Below, piece by piece: positions 31,851 through 40,352 of a stretch of DNA of 64,000 nucleotides (position 1 is the stretch's first letter; each line of letters starts with the position of its first letter). The DNA is from Candidatus Obscuribacterium magneticum. GTDB lineage: Bacteria; Elusimicrobiota; Elusimicrobia; F11. The notes under the pieces were generated by a model that did not search any database, was not told where the DNA came from, and saw only the letters and a program-made list of their open reading frames with translations. The position numbers and the translations under genes were made by a program. Location of the stretch: contig JAJAPZ010000003.1 of NCBI GenBank assembly GCA_020523905.1, forward strand, positions 104,050 through 168,049, written 5' to 3'.

Positions 31851-33100
31851 TGACCCGATCCAAACTTTCCAACGGGCTTCGTCTTCTTTTTTTCCACACC
31901 CCCAACGACCCGATCTCGGCCTGCCATCTGTTTCTGCCCGGCGGGGCCAGCCGCGAACCCCTCCAGCAGCGCGGAATTTCAACGCTCCTATGGTCCCTTC
32001 TCCTGAAGGGCACGAAGCAACGGTCCGCTCAACATATCATCGAGGCCATTGAATCCCTGGGGGCCCACATCGGCGCCCACGCCACGCACGACTACTCGCA
32101 GGCGTCGTGCCATTCCCTCTCGGAATATTTCACGGAAACCCTCGCCATCATGAGCGACGTGCTTTTCAAACCGGCTTTCCTGCCGGAGGAAGTGGAGAAG
32201 GAGAAAGCGGCCCTTCAAGCGGCCATCCGCGCCAAAAAAGAAAGCATTCTCACCGTCGCCAGCGAAGAGCTGAACCTTCACCTCTATGGAAAACACCCCT
32301 ATGCCCATCCGACGAGCGGCACCGAGGAAACAATCGTAGCCATCACGCCGGAGGACCTCCACCGGTGGCACAAAACCACCGTGATCCCCAACGGCGGGGT
32401 GCTTTCGGTCACCTCCAACGTCTCGTTAAAGAAACTCCGTCCGGAGTTGGACCGGCTTTTTGGCAAAGACCTCTGGCCTCGGGCGTCCCAAGCGAAGCTT
32501 TTAAAAGACGCCCTCCCCCGCTATCCGAAAAAAACCATCGAAAAGAGCCGGCAGGACCCCTTTGAGCAGGCTTTTCTCATGATGGCGTTCCCAGCGCCTC
32601 GCATCTTCGCCAAGGACTATATTGCCCTCAAAGTGTTAACGGCCCTTTTGGGGGGGGGCATGAGCTCCCGCCTATTCCAAAACTTAAGGGAAAAAGAAGG
32701 GCTGGCCTATGAAGTCGGGGCCTTTTACCCGTCCCGAAAAAACGGGAGTGCCTTCATCGTTTATTTGGGCCTTCAAGCCAGCCGCCTCCCGGAGGCGAAA
32801 AAGCGAATTATCGAACTCTTGAAGGACACCCAGCGGCAAAAGGTCAGCTCGGAGGAACTCGATCGGATCAAAAGCTTCCTGAAAGGATCCTTTATCCTGG
32901 AACAGCAAACCAACAGTCAGCGGTCCTATTATTTGGGCTGGTGGGAAGTCCTTGGACTCGATGCTTCCTATAACAAGAAATACATTAAAGCATTGGAGAA
33001 AGTCACCCCCCGAGATCTGCAGCAGGTGGCCAAAAAGGTGTTTGATTTGCCGTCGGTCACGGTCGAAATTCTCCCAAAACAAGGGGGCCAAAATAATTAA
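31847..33100 (+). CDS. M16-family peptidase-like protein, inactive partner
   Basis: A 417-residue M16 fold protein. In the position of HxxEH it has GISTLLWSLLLKGT, so zinc cannot be bound there. The rest of the family pattern is kept: LSNGLRLLFFHTP, LGAHIGAHATHDYS, LPEEVEKEKAALQAAI, YGKHPYAHPTSGTEE, and GGGMSSRLFQNLREKEGLAYEV with the R/Y pair that completes the partner's active site in heterodimeric M16B enzymes. It starts within the stop codon of the active subunit (ATG at 31847). Sequence loss of the metal site is seen directly; the heterodimer is inferred from the family. Confidence 0.85.
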   Translation: MMTRSKLSNGLRLLFFHTPNDPISACHLFLPGGASREPLQQRGISTLLWSLLLKGTKQRSAQHIIEAIESLGAHIGAHATHDYSQASCHSLSEYFTETLAIMSDVLFKPAFLPEEVEKEKAALQAAIRAKKESILTVASEELNLHLYGKHPYAHPTSGTEETIVAITPEDLHRWHKTTVIPNGGVLSVTSNVSLKKLRPELDRLFGKDLWPRASQAKLLKDALPRYPKKTIEKSRQDPFEQAFLMMAFPAPRIFAKDYIALKVLTALLGGGMSSRLFQNLREKEGLAYEVGAFYPSRKNGSAFIVYLGLQASRLPEAKKRIIELLKDTQRQKVSSEELDRIKSFLKGSFILEQQTNSQRSYYLGWWEVLGLDASYNKKYIKALEKVTPRDLQQVAKKVFDLPSVTVEILPKQGGQNN

Positions 33101-33113
33101 AAGAGACACAAAC

Positions 33114-33275
33114 CGTCATACCGGCGAAAGCCGGTATCCAGGTGACGCCAAAGGCGTCATCCCCGAATGTCTTAATCGGGGATCCATTAAATCTTGGATT
33201 CCCGCCTGCCTGTCCGGCAGGCAGGCTTTCGCGGGAATGACGAATGGATGGATACCGGCTTTCGCCGGTATGACG
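33114..33275. repeat. Composite palindromic repeat, unit 7
   Basis: 162 bp (54 codons): CGTCATACCGGCGAAAGCCGG, a GTGACGCCAAAGGCGTCATC hairpin, CCCCGAATGTCTTAATCGGGG, an inner unit ending CGCGGGAATGACG, and the final TACCGGCTTTCGCCGG then TATGACG. A near-copy of this composite occurs at 60793. Both ATGACG ends are in the frame of the next gene. Confidence 0.8.
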
Positions 33276-34862
33276 CTAATGCTTGGTTGTCAGTTGAGCC
33301 CTCGAAGAAACCACTACGATCCAAGGACGGTGGACCCAACGCCGGTGGATGGGGACACCTTCATCGAAGCGTCGATCGGTGACGCGTCCGTCCTGAATCC
33401 TCTTCTGGCCAGCGACTCCGCTTCCGGCGATATCAACGCCCTCGTTTACAACGGCCTCCTTAAATACGACAAGAACATCAAGCTCACCGGGGATTTGGCG
33501 GAAAGCTGGACGGTCTCCCCGGACAACAAAACCATCACCTTCAAGCTCAGAAAAGGCGTCCTCTGGCACGATGGAATTCCCTTCACGGCCACGGATGCTC
33601 TTTTCACCTATCAAATGCTGGTGGCTTCGACGACCAAAACGCCCTTCGGCTCCGACTTCCTCCTCGCGAAAAAAGCGGAGGCTCCGGATCCCCAAACCTT
33701 TCGCGTGAGATACGGCGAACCGTTCGCTCCGGCTCTGGAATCCTGGACAATGGGGATCATCCCCAAACACATCTTTGAAAGGGGGGACTTGAACACCCAT
33801 CCGGCCAACCGACAGCCCATCGGAACGGGTCCCTATATGTTTAAAGAATGGCAAACGGATGAGAAGATTGTTCTGGTGGCCAATCCGAAATACTTCGAAG
33901 GGCGCCCCCACTTCGACCGGTTCGTCTACCGCATCATTCCCGATATGTCGGTTCAATTTCTGGAACTGCGCCAGGGAGCCTTGAGCATGATGTCTCCCAC
34001 CCCCGATCAATTCAACGGTTACGAGGCGTTTTTTACTACCTACAACAAATTTCACTATCCGGCTTTCCAGTTCAATTATGTGGGATTCAATCTGAAAAAC
34101 GAGTTGTTTAAAGACCGGCGGGTCCGCCAGGCGCTGGCGTGTGCCGTCAACAAAAAAGACATCATTGAGGGCATTTATCTTGGGTGGGCTGTTCCGGCCA
34201 CCGGCCCCTATCCGCCCGCCAGTTGGGCCTACAACCCTGATGTGAAGGACAGTTCGTACGATCTCAATCGGGCGCGCACCCTGTTAAAAGAAGCGGGCTG
34301 GCTAGATCGCGACGGTGACGGCCTCATCGACAAAGAAGGGAAGCCCTTTCAGTTCACGTTGATCACCAACCAGGGCAACAAAGTCCGGGAGTCCATGGCG
34401 CAGATCCTTCAAAACAATTTCGGCCGTATCGGGATCAAAATGGACATCCGCGTCATCGAGTGGTCTGTTTTCATCCATAAGTTTATCGACGAACGCGCTT
34501 TCGACGCGTGCCTCCTGGGATGGAACCTGGGGCGGGACCCTGACCAATATAGCCTCTGGCATTCGGGACAAACGGGGAAAAACCAGTATAATTTCGTCTC
34601 GTACAAAAATCCGGAGGTGGACCGGCTCCTGGAAGCGGGACGGCGGACCTTCGACGTCGAAAAAAGGAAGGCCATTTACCACAAGATGCATGCGCTCATC
34701 GCCCAGGATGTCCCGTATATATTTCTCGTGAACCCGGAAAGTTTGGTGGTCGTCCATAAAAAGATTCTGGGTGTGGAACCCGCCCCAGCGGGCCTGGGGT
34801 GGAATTTCATCCACTGGTTCGTGCCCAAAGCCTGGCAGACAAAGGCGGACTATGCGGAGTAA
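33237..34862 (+). CDS. Peptide ABC transporter substrate-binding protein (SBP family 5)
   Basis: 541 residues from the ATG at 33237; an in-frame ATG at 33270 is the alternative. Both ATGs are ATGACG ends of repeat units. The resulting N-terminus MTNGWIPAFAGMTLMLGC has a hydrophobic stretch ending in an imperfect lipobox (MLGC), suggesting a lipoprotein tethered in the periplasm. The mature protein is family 5: DPTPVDGDTFIEASIGDASVLNPLL, LAESWTVSPDNKTITFKLRK, PIGTGPYMFKEW and RARTLLKEAGWLDRDGDG. It captures oligo- or dipeptides (relatives bind nickel or other solutes) for the permeases and ATPases downstream. It is the first gene of the dpp-like operon ending at 40313. Confidence 0.85.
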   Translation: MTNGWIPAFAGMTLMLGCQLSPRRNHYDPRTVDPTPVDGDTFIEASIGDASVLNPLLASDSASGDINALVYNGLLKYDKNIKLTGDLAESWTVSPDNKTITFKLRKGVLWHDGIPFTATDALFTYQMLVASTTKTPFGSDFLLAKKAEAPDPQTFRVRYGEPFAPALESWTMGIIPKHIFERGDLNTHPANRQPIGTGPYMFKEWQTDEKIVLVANPKYFEGRPHFDRFVYRIIPDMSVQFLELRQGALSMMSPTPDQFNGYEAFFTTYNKFHYPAFQFNYVGFNLKNELFKDRRVRQALACAVNKKDIIEGIYLGWAVPATGPYPPASWAYNPDVKDSSYDLNRARTLLKEAGWLDRDGDGLIDKEGKPFQFTLITNQGNKVRESMAQILQNNFGRIGIKMDIRVIEWSVFIHKFIDERAFDACLLGWNLGRDPDQYSLWHSGQTGKNQYNFVSYKNPEVDRLLEAGRRTFDVEKRKAIYHKMHALIAQDVPYIFLVNPESLVVVHKKILGVEPAPAGLGWNFIHWFVPKAWQTKADYAE

Positions 34863-34874
34863 TAGGAATTTACC

Positions 34875-35846
34875 ATGCTGAACTATCTTCTGAAACGTCT
34901 GTTGATCATCGTCCCCATGCTTCTGGGGATCACCTTGCTGACGTATCTCGTCATGGCCTCCGCTCCGGGGGGCCCCATCACCCTCATGACCGACCTGAAT
35001 CCCAAGATCTCACCGGAAACCAAAGAACGGTTGATCAAACTTTACGACCTGGACAAGCCGATCCACGTCCAGTATCTCAAATGGGTCGGACGGATCGCCC
35101 GTTTTGATTTTGGGACCTCTTTCAAGGACAGCCAACCGGTCATGAAAAAAATCGGCCAACGGCTGCCCAAAACCGTCTTGTTGAGCGGGCTGGCATTACT
35201 CATCTCCTTTTTCTTCGCCATCCCCATCGGCATCATCTCCGCCCTCAAGCACAACACCTGGCTCGACCGGGCGCTGACGGTCTTTGTTTTCCTCGGTTTT
35301 TCCATTCCGACCTACTGGCTGGCGCTTCTCCTTATGATTTTCTTCGGCATCACCCTGGGTTGGCTCCCCTTAACCGGGTTTCGCTCCATCAATGCCGATG
35401 ACATGACAGCTTTTGGGCAGATCATCGACATCGCCAAGCACCTCGTTCTTCCACTCCTCATCAGCGGCTTTATCAGCCTCGCCGGTTTATCACGATACAT
35501 GAGAAACGGCATGCTGGAGGTCATCCGCCAGGATTACATCCGCACCGCCCGCGCGAAAGGTCTCTCTGAGAACCGCGTCGTCTTTGTCCATGCGTTGCGA
35601 AACACCTTGATTCCCGTCATCACCATCCTGGGGTTGTCCCTGCCGGATTTGATCAGCGGGGCGGTGATATTTGAAACCATTTTTTCTTACCCCGGCCTCG
35701 GGCGATTGGCCTATGAAGCGGTGATGGCCCGGGATTTTCCGGTCATCATGGCGACGGTCATCTTCGGTACGTTCCTGACCCTCGTGGGGAACCTCATCGC
35801 CGATATCTCCTACGCCTATGCGGACCCAAGGATACGCTACCGATGA
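34875..35846 (+). CDS. dppB: Peptide ABC transporter permease, DppB/OppB type
   Basis: 323 residues. Six transmembrane segments, starting with LNYLLKRLLIIVPMLLGITL at the N-terminus (OppB_N-like). The cytoplasmic EAA loop is present near residues 220-240 (RTARAKGLSENRVVFVHALR), as is the typical GGAV..E-like segment LISGAVIFETIFSYPGLG. It forms the membrane channel with the DppC protein. The start lies 12 nt after the binding-protein gene. The TGA overlaps an ATG (35843) in frame with the MEMO/AMMECR1 gene. Confidence 0.9.
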   Translation: MLNYLLKRLLIIVPMLLGITLLTYLVMASAPGGPITLMTDLNPKISPETKERLIKLYDLDKPIHVQYLKWVGRIARFDFGTSFKDSQPVMKKIGQRLPKTVLLSGLALLISFFFAIPIGIISALKHNTWLDRALTVFVFLGFSIPTYWLALLLMIFFGITLGWLPLTGFRSINADDMTAFGQIIDIAKHLVLPLLISGFISLAGLSRYMRNGMLEVIRQDYIRTARAKGLSENRVVFVHALRNTLIPVITILGLSLPDLISGAVIFETIFSYPGLGRLAYEAVMARDFPVIMATVIFGTFLTLVGNLIADISYAYADPRIRYR

Positions 35847-35854
35847 AAACGATC

Positions 35855-36025
35855 CGTCATTCCGGCGAAAGCCCGCCACGGCGGGTCCGTCCTTTGGCGG
35901 ACCGGAATCCAGCGCATTTCGTCACCCCGGCGAAAGCCGGGGGCCAGGACGTGAACACCGGACTGGACCCCGGCTTTCGCCGGGGTGACGAGAAGGCCTG
36001 GTTCCCGGCTTTCACGGGAATGACG
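35855..36025. repeat. Composite palindromic repeat, unit 8
   Basis: 171 bp (57 codons). CGTCATTCCGGCGAAAGCC, a GCCACGGCGGGTCCGTCC stretch, a nested CGTCACCCCGGCGAAAGCCGG unit with the GACGTGAACACCGGACTGGA core, CCCCGGCTTTCGCCGGGGTG, then CCCGGCTTTCACGGGAATGACG. It occupies the first codons of the frame that begins at the ATG overlapping dppB's stop. Confidence 0.85.
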
Positions 36026-37627
36026 ACCTTGGCCGTTCTTTTCACTCTCCTGACGCCTTCGTTTTCCCAAGAGAGCTCCCCCCTCATTCTCAGCGACACC
36101 TGGGCGAACTGGGAAAAACGCTTCGCCCGCGCCTTTGAAGACATGGTTCCGCGGAAGATCCCCGGGCGCGCCATGGGAATCATTGTTCCGGGCGACACCC
36201 GCTACGATCTATTGCCTTTGTCGGCCTTCGGTTACGAGTTGATCGCGCGCGACAGGTTTGAGACGGCCCTCATCATTTTGCCGGCGCCGGCCGGGGCTTC
36301 CTTTAATGGTCTGTGCACCACGGCCCTCCCTCAACTGGAAGCCGCCGTCGGCAGTTTCGCCGTCGATCTGGCCCTCTCCCAACAGCTCCAGGCGATGGAC
36401 TTTCCCGTGACGGTGGATGACAGTCTTTTTCAACCCAAGGTGCCGGATCTCCTGGAAACACAGTTGGCCGCCCTCAAGTTCGTCCTTAAATTCAAAACGA
36501 GAGAGCTGCGTGTATTGCCGCTTCTGGTCAAATTTAGCGACGTCAATTCACAGGTCAAAGACTACGCACCGGCTTTAGCGGAAAAGATAAAAGATCTGGG
36601 GATTGAGGGCGACGTCATTGTCATTGTCGCCGGAAACCTCACCCGGGCGAGCTCGGAACCCGCCCTGGTCCAGGCGGACAAGGTCCTGCTTTCTTCCATC
36701 CGCAACCTCGACGTCGACAGCCTCATCGACCTCCAAAAAAATCCGCCCGTCAAAGACGCCACCATTGAGACGCCCGATGTGGGATCCCTCTCCATGGGTC
36801 TTTTGGCCCTCAAATGGCTGGGGGCGGATCACGCCGAGATCCTCGGTTACGCCCACTCCGGACAAATGGTTCTGACGAAAAATAAAAGCGCCCCTTTAAG
36901 TTATGTGGCGGCCGGTTTCTCTTCCGATCCGCCGTATCCCCCGAAGCTGCCTCATGTCGAGCGGGAGAAGATGGTCTCCATCTTCGGGGAACTTTTCCGC
37001 ACCGACATCCTCACGGTGACGCGCCAAACCTGTGCCTCCATTCTCGATCCCACGGCGGCCAAGCCTCCGGCCTTGATGAACCGGGAAGCGGCCAAAAAAT
37101 GGCCGCTTTATGTCAGTCTCTACGACCCCAAGGGAGCTTTGGCCGGTCAAATCGGCACTCATGTGGCCGTCGGCCCCCTGGAGGAAAGCCTCCGCCGGTT
37201 TTCCGTCGACGCCGTTAAACAGGCGCAGCCGAACCTCACCAAAGACAATTTCTCCACTTATGTTGTCGATGTCAGCATTCCTTACGGGTTCAACAAAATA
37301 GAACAACCGGACGAATTGGTGCCCTTTCTTAACGGCGTCATTGTTTACGGCGAACGGAAATCCTCCGCCGTCCACCCCGACGCCTGGCGTCTCTACGCGG
37401 ACCCCCACCAGTTATTGGGACACATCTGTTTTAAACTTGGAATGGTGCCCTGGTCCTACGCGACACGGGCTGCCAAAATGGAATCGTTCCGTGTGCTCGC
37501 CTTCAACGAAAAGGAACCCTTCCAGGATTTGAGCGGCGTCGGCAAAAAGAAAAAGAAAGGGAGAGGCGGCGAGGAGGAGGAAGCCCCCACCGACACCGGC
37601 GGAGGCGGCGGCCTCTTTCCTTTCTAA
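36020..37627 (+). CDS. Exported MEMO1-like / AMMECR1-like fusion protein
   Basis: 535 residues from the ATG at 36020; the same frame is open from the ATGA start at 35843. MTTLAVLFTLLTPSFSQ looks like the hydrophobic part of a signal peptide with a SFSQ cleavage site. Residues ~15-330 resemble MEMO1 (AmmeMemoRadiSam protein B): GIIVPGDTRYDL, ALIILPAPAGASFNG, DVIVIVAGNLTR and GYAHSGQM..SYVAAGF. The metal-site histidines (usual PHAGY and GPSHH) are replaced. Residues ~370-500 match AMMECR1: GALAGQIGTHVAVGPLEES, FSTYVVDVSIPYGFNKI, GVIVYGER, LLGHICFKLGM. The last ~35 residues are Lys, Glu and Gly rich. It sits between the dppB and dppC genes. No radical SAM gene is nearby. Function unknown; probably a periplasmic or surface non-enzymatic relative. 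Confidence 0.7.
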   Translation: MTTLAVLFTLLTPSFSQESSPLILSDTWANWEKRFARAFEDMVPRKIPGRAMGIIVPGDTRYDLLPLSAFGYELIARDRFETALIILPAPAGASFNGLCTTALPQLEAAVGSFAVDLALSQQLQAMDFPVTVDDSLFQPKVPDLLETQLAALKFVLKFKTRELRVLPLLVKFSDVNSQVKDYAPALAEKIKDLGIEGDVIVIVAGNLTRASSEPALVQADKVLLSSIRNLDVDSLIDLQKNPPVKDATIETPDVGSLSMGLLALKWLGADHAEILGYAHSGQMVLTKNKSAPLSYVAAGFSSDPPYPPKLPHVEREKMVSIFGELFRTDILTVTRQTCASILDPTAAKPPALMNREAAKKWPLYVSLYDPKGALAGQIGTHVAVGPLEESLRRFSVDAVKQAQPNLTKDNFSTYVVDVSIPYGFNKIEQPDELVPFLNGVIVYGERKSSAVHPDAWRLYADPHQLLGHICFKLGMVPWSYATRAAKMESFRVLAFNEKEPFQDLSGVGKKKKKGRGGEEEEAPTDTGGGGGLFPF

Positions 37628-37643
37628 TCGCCCGAAAAACGGA

Positions 37644-38477
37644 ATGCTGGCCCTTTACTGGAAACGGTTTCGATCCAATCCCCTTACTCTCACTGGCCTC
37701 TCGATCATTTTCGTCCTTCTCCTTTTGGCCGTTCTGGCGCCGTCCCTCATTCCCCATGACCCCTTCCAACAAAATCTTCTAAACCGGCTCAAACCGCCCT
37801 CTCTTCTCCACTGGTGCGGGACGGACGAACTGGGCCGGGATGTTTACAGCCGCTTATTTCTTGGCCTGCGCGTTTCCCTGCTGATTGGATTTGTGGCCTC
37901 CTTTATTTCCATCTTTATCGGTTCCCTCATCGGCCTTGTGGCCGGTTACTGGCGGGGTTGGATGGATCACATCCTCATGAGATTCGTCGACCTGATGCTT
38001 TGCTTCCCGACTCTGTTTTTGATTCTTACAATCCTCGCGGTCATCGATAAGCCCAGCATTTACATCGTGATGGCGGTGATCGGCCTGACCGCCTGGCCGG
38101 GATTGGCACGTCTGGTGCGGGGGGAAGTCCTCAGCATGCGGGAAAGGGATTTTATGCTCGTGGCAAAAGGGTTGGGGCTGTCGATGCCCCGAATTCTCAT
38201 CGTCCATCTTCTTCCCAATGTCGTTTCTCCTATTATCGTGGCTGCCACCCTGGCGGTTGGAAGCGCCATACTCACCGAGTCGGGCCTTTCATTTCTGGGG
38301 CTTGGCGTCCAGCCGCCCGACCCCTCCTGGGGGAACATTTTGACCTCCGGCAAAGACTTCATCCACGTGGCCTGGTGGCTCTCCCTATTTCCCGGTTTGG
38401 CCATCCTCATCACGGTGTTGGCCTTCAACCTTTTGGGGGAAGGATTGCGTGATGTCCTCGATCCAAGAATAAAATGA
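37644..38477 (+). CDS. dppC: Peptide ABC transporter permease, DppC/OppC type
   Basis: 277 residues with six hydrophobic segments, beginning NPLTLTGLSIIFVLLLLAVL. The N-terminal OppC_N motif is followed by HWCGTDELGRDVYSRLFLG, a signature of the DppC/OppC family. The cytoplasmic loop has REDF/VLVAKGLGLSMPRILIVHLLPN, the EAA-type motif that docks the ATPases. It ends RDVLDPRIK, typical of the family. The stop overlaps the next gene's ATG. It follows the MEMO/AMMECR1 gene by 16 nt, so the whole block is one transcript. Confidence 0.9.
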   Translation: MLALYWKRFRSNPLTLTGLSIIFVLLLLAVLAPSLIPHDPFQQNLLNRLKPPSLLHWCGTDELGRDVYSRLFLGLRVSLLIGFVASFISIFIGSLIGLVAGYWRGWMDHILMRFVDLMLCFPTLFLILTILAVIDKPSIYIVMAVIGLTAWPGLARLVRGEVLSMRERDFMLVAKGLGLSMPRILIVHLLPNVVSPIIVAATLAVGSAILTESGLSFLGLGVQPPDPSWGNILTSGKDFIHVAWWLSLFPGLAILITVLAFNLLGEGLRDVLDPRIK

Positions 38478-39430
38478 CACATCCAGATATCGTCGACATC
38501 CACAACCTCACCGTTGAATACATCCACGGTCGAGAGGCGGTTCCGGCTGTCCGGGATGTCAGTTTGGAGCTCGCGGCCGGGGAAACACTGGCTCTGGTGG
38601 GGGAATCCGGTTGCGGAAAATCGACGCTGGCTTTGGCCCTCATGGGGCTTCTTCCCCGCGATGAGAGCCGCGTGACCGCGGGAGAAATCCATTTACAGGG
38701 GGAAAACCTCCTCCAAAAACCGGAAGAGGAACGCCGGCACATCCGGGGCCGTAAAATGGCGATGATCTTTCAGGATCCTTTTAGCGCCCTTAACCCTGTT
38801 CTTACGGTCGGGTATCAACTTCAGGAATGCATCATCCTGAATGAAGGAAAACCCAATTCTGAAAGAAGCGCTCAACTTCTTCGACAGGTTCAAATAAAAG
38901 ATCCCGAACGCATCTTGACCTCATATCCCCACCAGGTCTCGGGTGGCCAGCGCCAACGGGTGCTGATCGCCATGGCTCTGGCGGGGCATCCGGAACTTCT
39001 CATCGCCGACGAGCCGACAACGGCTCTCGATGTGACCGTCCAGGATGAAATCATGAAACTGCTCAAGGGGCTCCGTGATAATATAGGAATGTCAATGCTT
39101 TTCATCACACATAACATGGCGCTTGTCAAGGGGATGGCCCATCGCTTGGCGGTCATGTATGCGGGGCAGATTGTCGAATACGGCGCGACCACGGACATCC
39201 TCACGAATCCAAAACATCCGTACACCCAAGGCCTTCTGCGAAGCCTGCCGAAAATAAAACCGTCCACAGGTCCCATCCCGGCTTTGTCCGGCCAGCCGCC
39301 GGACCCGATGGCGATTCCCTCCGGCTGCCCTTTTCACCCCCGATGCGAAAAGATTTTGCCCCAATGTCCGCGAGACGATCCGGCCGACCGAATGACAGAA
39401 GGACAGCGAGTGCGATGCCATCTGTATTAA
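38474..39430 (+). CDS. dppD: Peptide ABC transporter ATPase, DppD/OppD type
   Basis: A 318-residue ATPase. Walker A GESGCGKST near residue 37, Q-loop MIFQDPFSALNPV, signature VSGGQRQRV, Walker B LLIADEPTTALD and H-loop FITHN are all intact. The C-terminal oligopeptide-transporter motif is present (SGCPFHPRCEKILPQC, about 282-297), four Cys of which bind iron-sulfur or zinc in relatives. It energises peptide import with the DppF-type partner. It overlaps dppC by 4 bp. Confidence 0.92.
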   Translation: MTHPDIVDIHNLTVEYIHGREAVPAVRDVSLELAAGETLALVGESGCGKSTLALALMGLLPRDESRVTAGEIHLQGENLLQKPEEERRHIRGRKMAMIFQDPFSALNPVLTVGYQLQECIILNEGKPNSERSAQLLRQVQIKDPERILTSYPHQVSGGQRQRVLIAMALAGHPELLIADEPTTALDVTVQDEIMKLLKGLRDNIGMSMLFITHNMALVKGMAHRLAVMYAGQIVEYGATTDILTNPKHPYTQGLLRSLPKIKPSTGPIPALSGQPPDPMAIPSGCPFHPRCEKILPQCPRDDPADRMTEGQRVRCHLY

Positions 39431-39435
39431 TGATT

Positions 39436-39547
<112 letters not shown>

Positions 39548-39557
39548 GAGGAAACCA

Positions 39558-40313
39558 ATGATCCTCCAGATCAACAACCTCTCTAAATCATTCGAAATTC
39601 AGTCAGGCCCCTTTTTCCGGACGACGGGGAAAATCCACGCCGTTAAAAAGATGTCGGTGACCGTCAACGAAGGGGAGAGCCTCGGCGTCGTGGGAGAATC
39701 CGGCAGCGGGAAAACGACCTTCGCCAAAATCCTAGCGGGATTTTTAACGCCGGAAACGGGATCGGCCACGCTCGGGTCCTATGATTTGCTGCAATTAAAA
39801 AGAAAGGAGAGGGCCCACATGGTTCAAATGGTTTTTCAAGATCCTTTCGCGTCTTTAAACCCGAAGCTTCTACTGGGCACGCAGCTTTACGAAGCCATGA
39901 AGGAAAAGAAAGAACGAGAAGAAGCCGCGCTTCCCCTCATAAAAGACGTGGGCCTTTCCCCCGATACCCTCAAGCGCTATCCCCACCAGCTCTCCGGGGG
40001 CCAACGGCAGCGCTTCGCCATTGCCCGCGCCTTGGCGGCCGAACCCAAACTCCTTTTGGCGGACGAGCCGGTCTCAAGCCTCGACCTGTCCGTGCAGGCC
40101 CAAATCATCAACCTTTTAAACAGCCTTCGCCAAAAACGGCGCTTCACTCAAATTGTTATCTCCCACGACCTGGCGGTCATCGCCAACCTCTCTGATCACG
40201 TCATTGTGATGAAGGAAGGGGAGGTGGTCGAAGAGGGCCCTGTGGGAAAGATTCTCTCCTCCCCCGAGCACGCCACCACCCAGCGCCTCTTGGAAGCCCT
40301 TCCCACACTGTAA
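39558..40313 (+). CDS. dppF: Peptide ABC transporter ATPase, DppF/OppF type
   Basis: A 251-residue ATPase: Walker [26 protein letters not shown], signature [15 protein letters not shown], Walker [13 protein letters not shown] and VISHD. The ~60-residue oligo_HPY C-terminal extension of typical DppF/OppF is absent; the protein stops at [13 protein letters not shown]. This is shorter than DppD. The second ATPase of the heterodimer, separated from dppD by one palindromic repeat. Loss of the extension is visible in the sequence, but its effect is not known. Confidence 0.88.
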   Translation: MILQINNLSKSFEIQSGPFFRTTGKIHAVKKMSVTVNEGESLGVVGESGSGKTTFAKILAGFLTPETGSATLGSYDLLQLKRKERAHMVQMVFQDPFASLNPKLLLGTQLYEAMKEKKEREEAALPLIKDVGLSPDTLKRYPHQLSGGQRQRFAIARALAAEPKLLLADEPVSSLDLSVQAQIINLLNSLRQKRRFTQIVISHDLAVIANLSDHVIVMKEGEVVEEGPVGKILSSPEHATTQRLLEALPTL

Positions 40314-40352
40314 GCGGCTATTTTCTATAATCCCCGACACGAGACGACTCCC

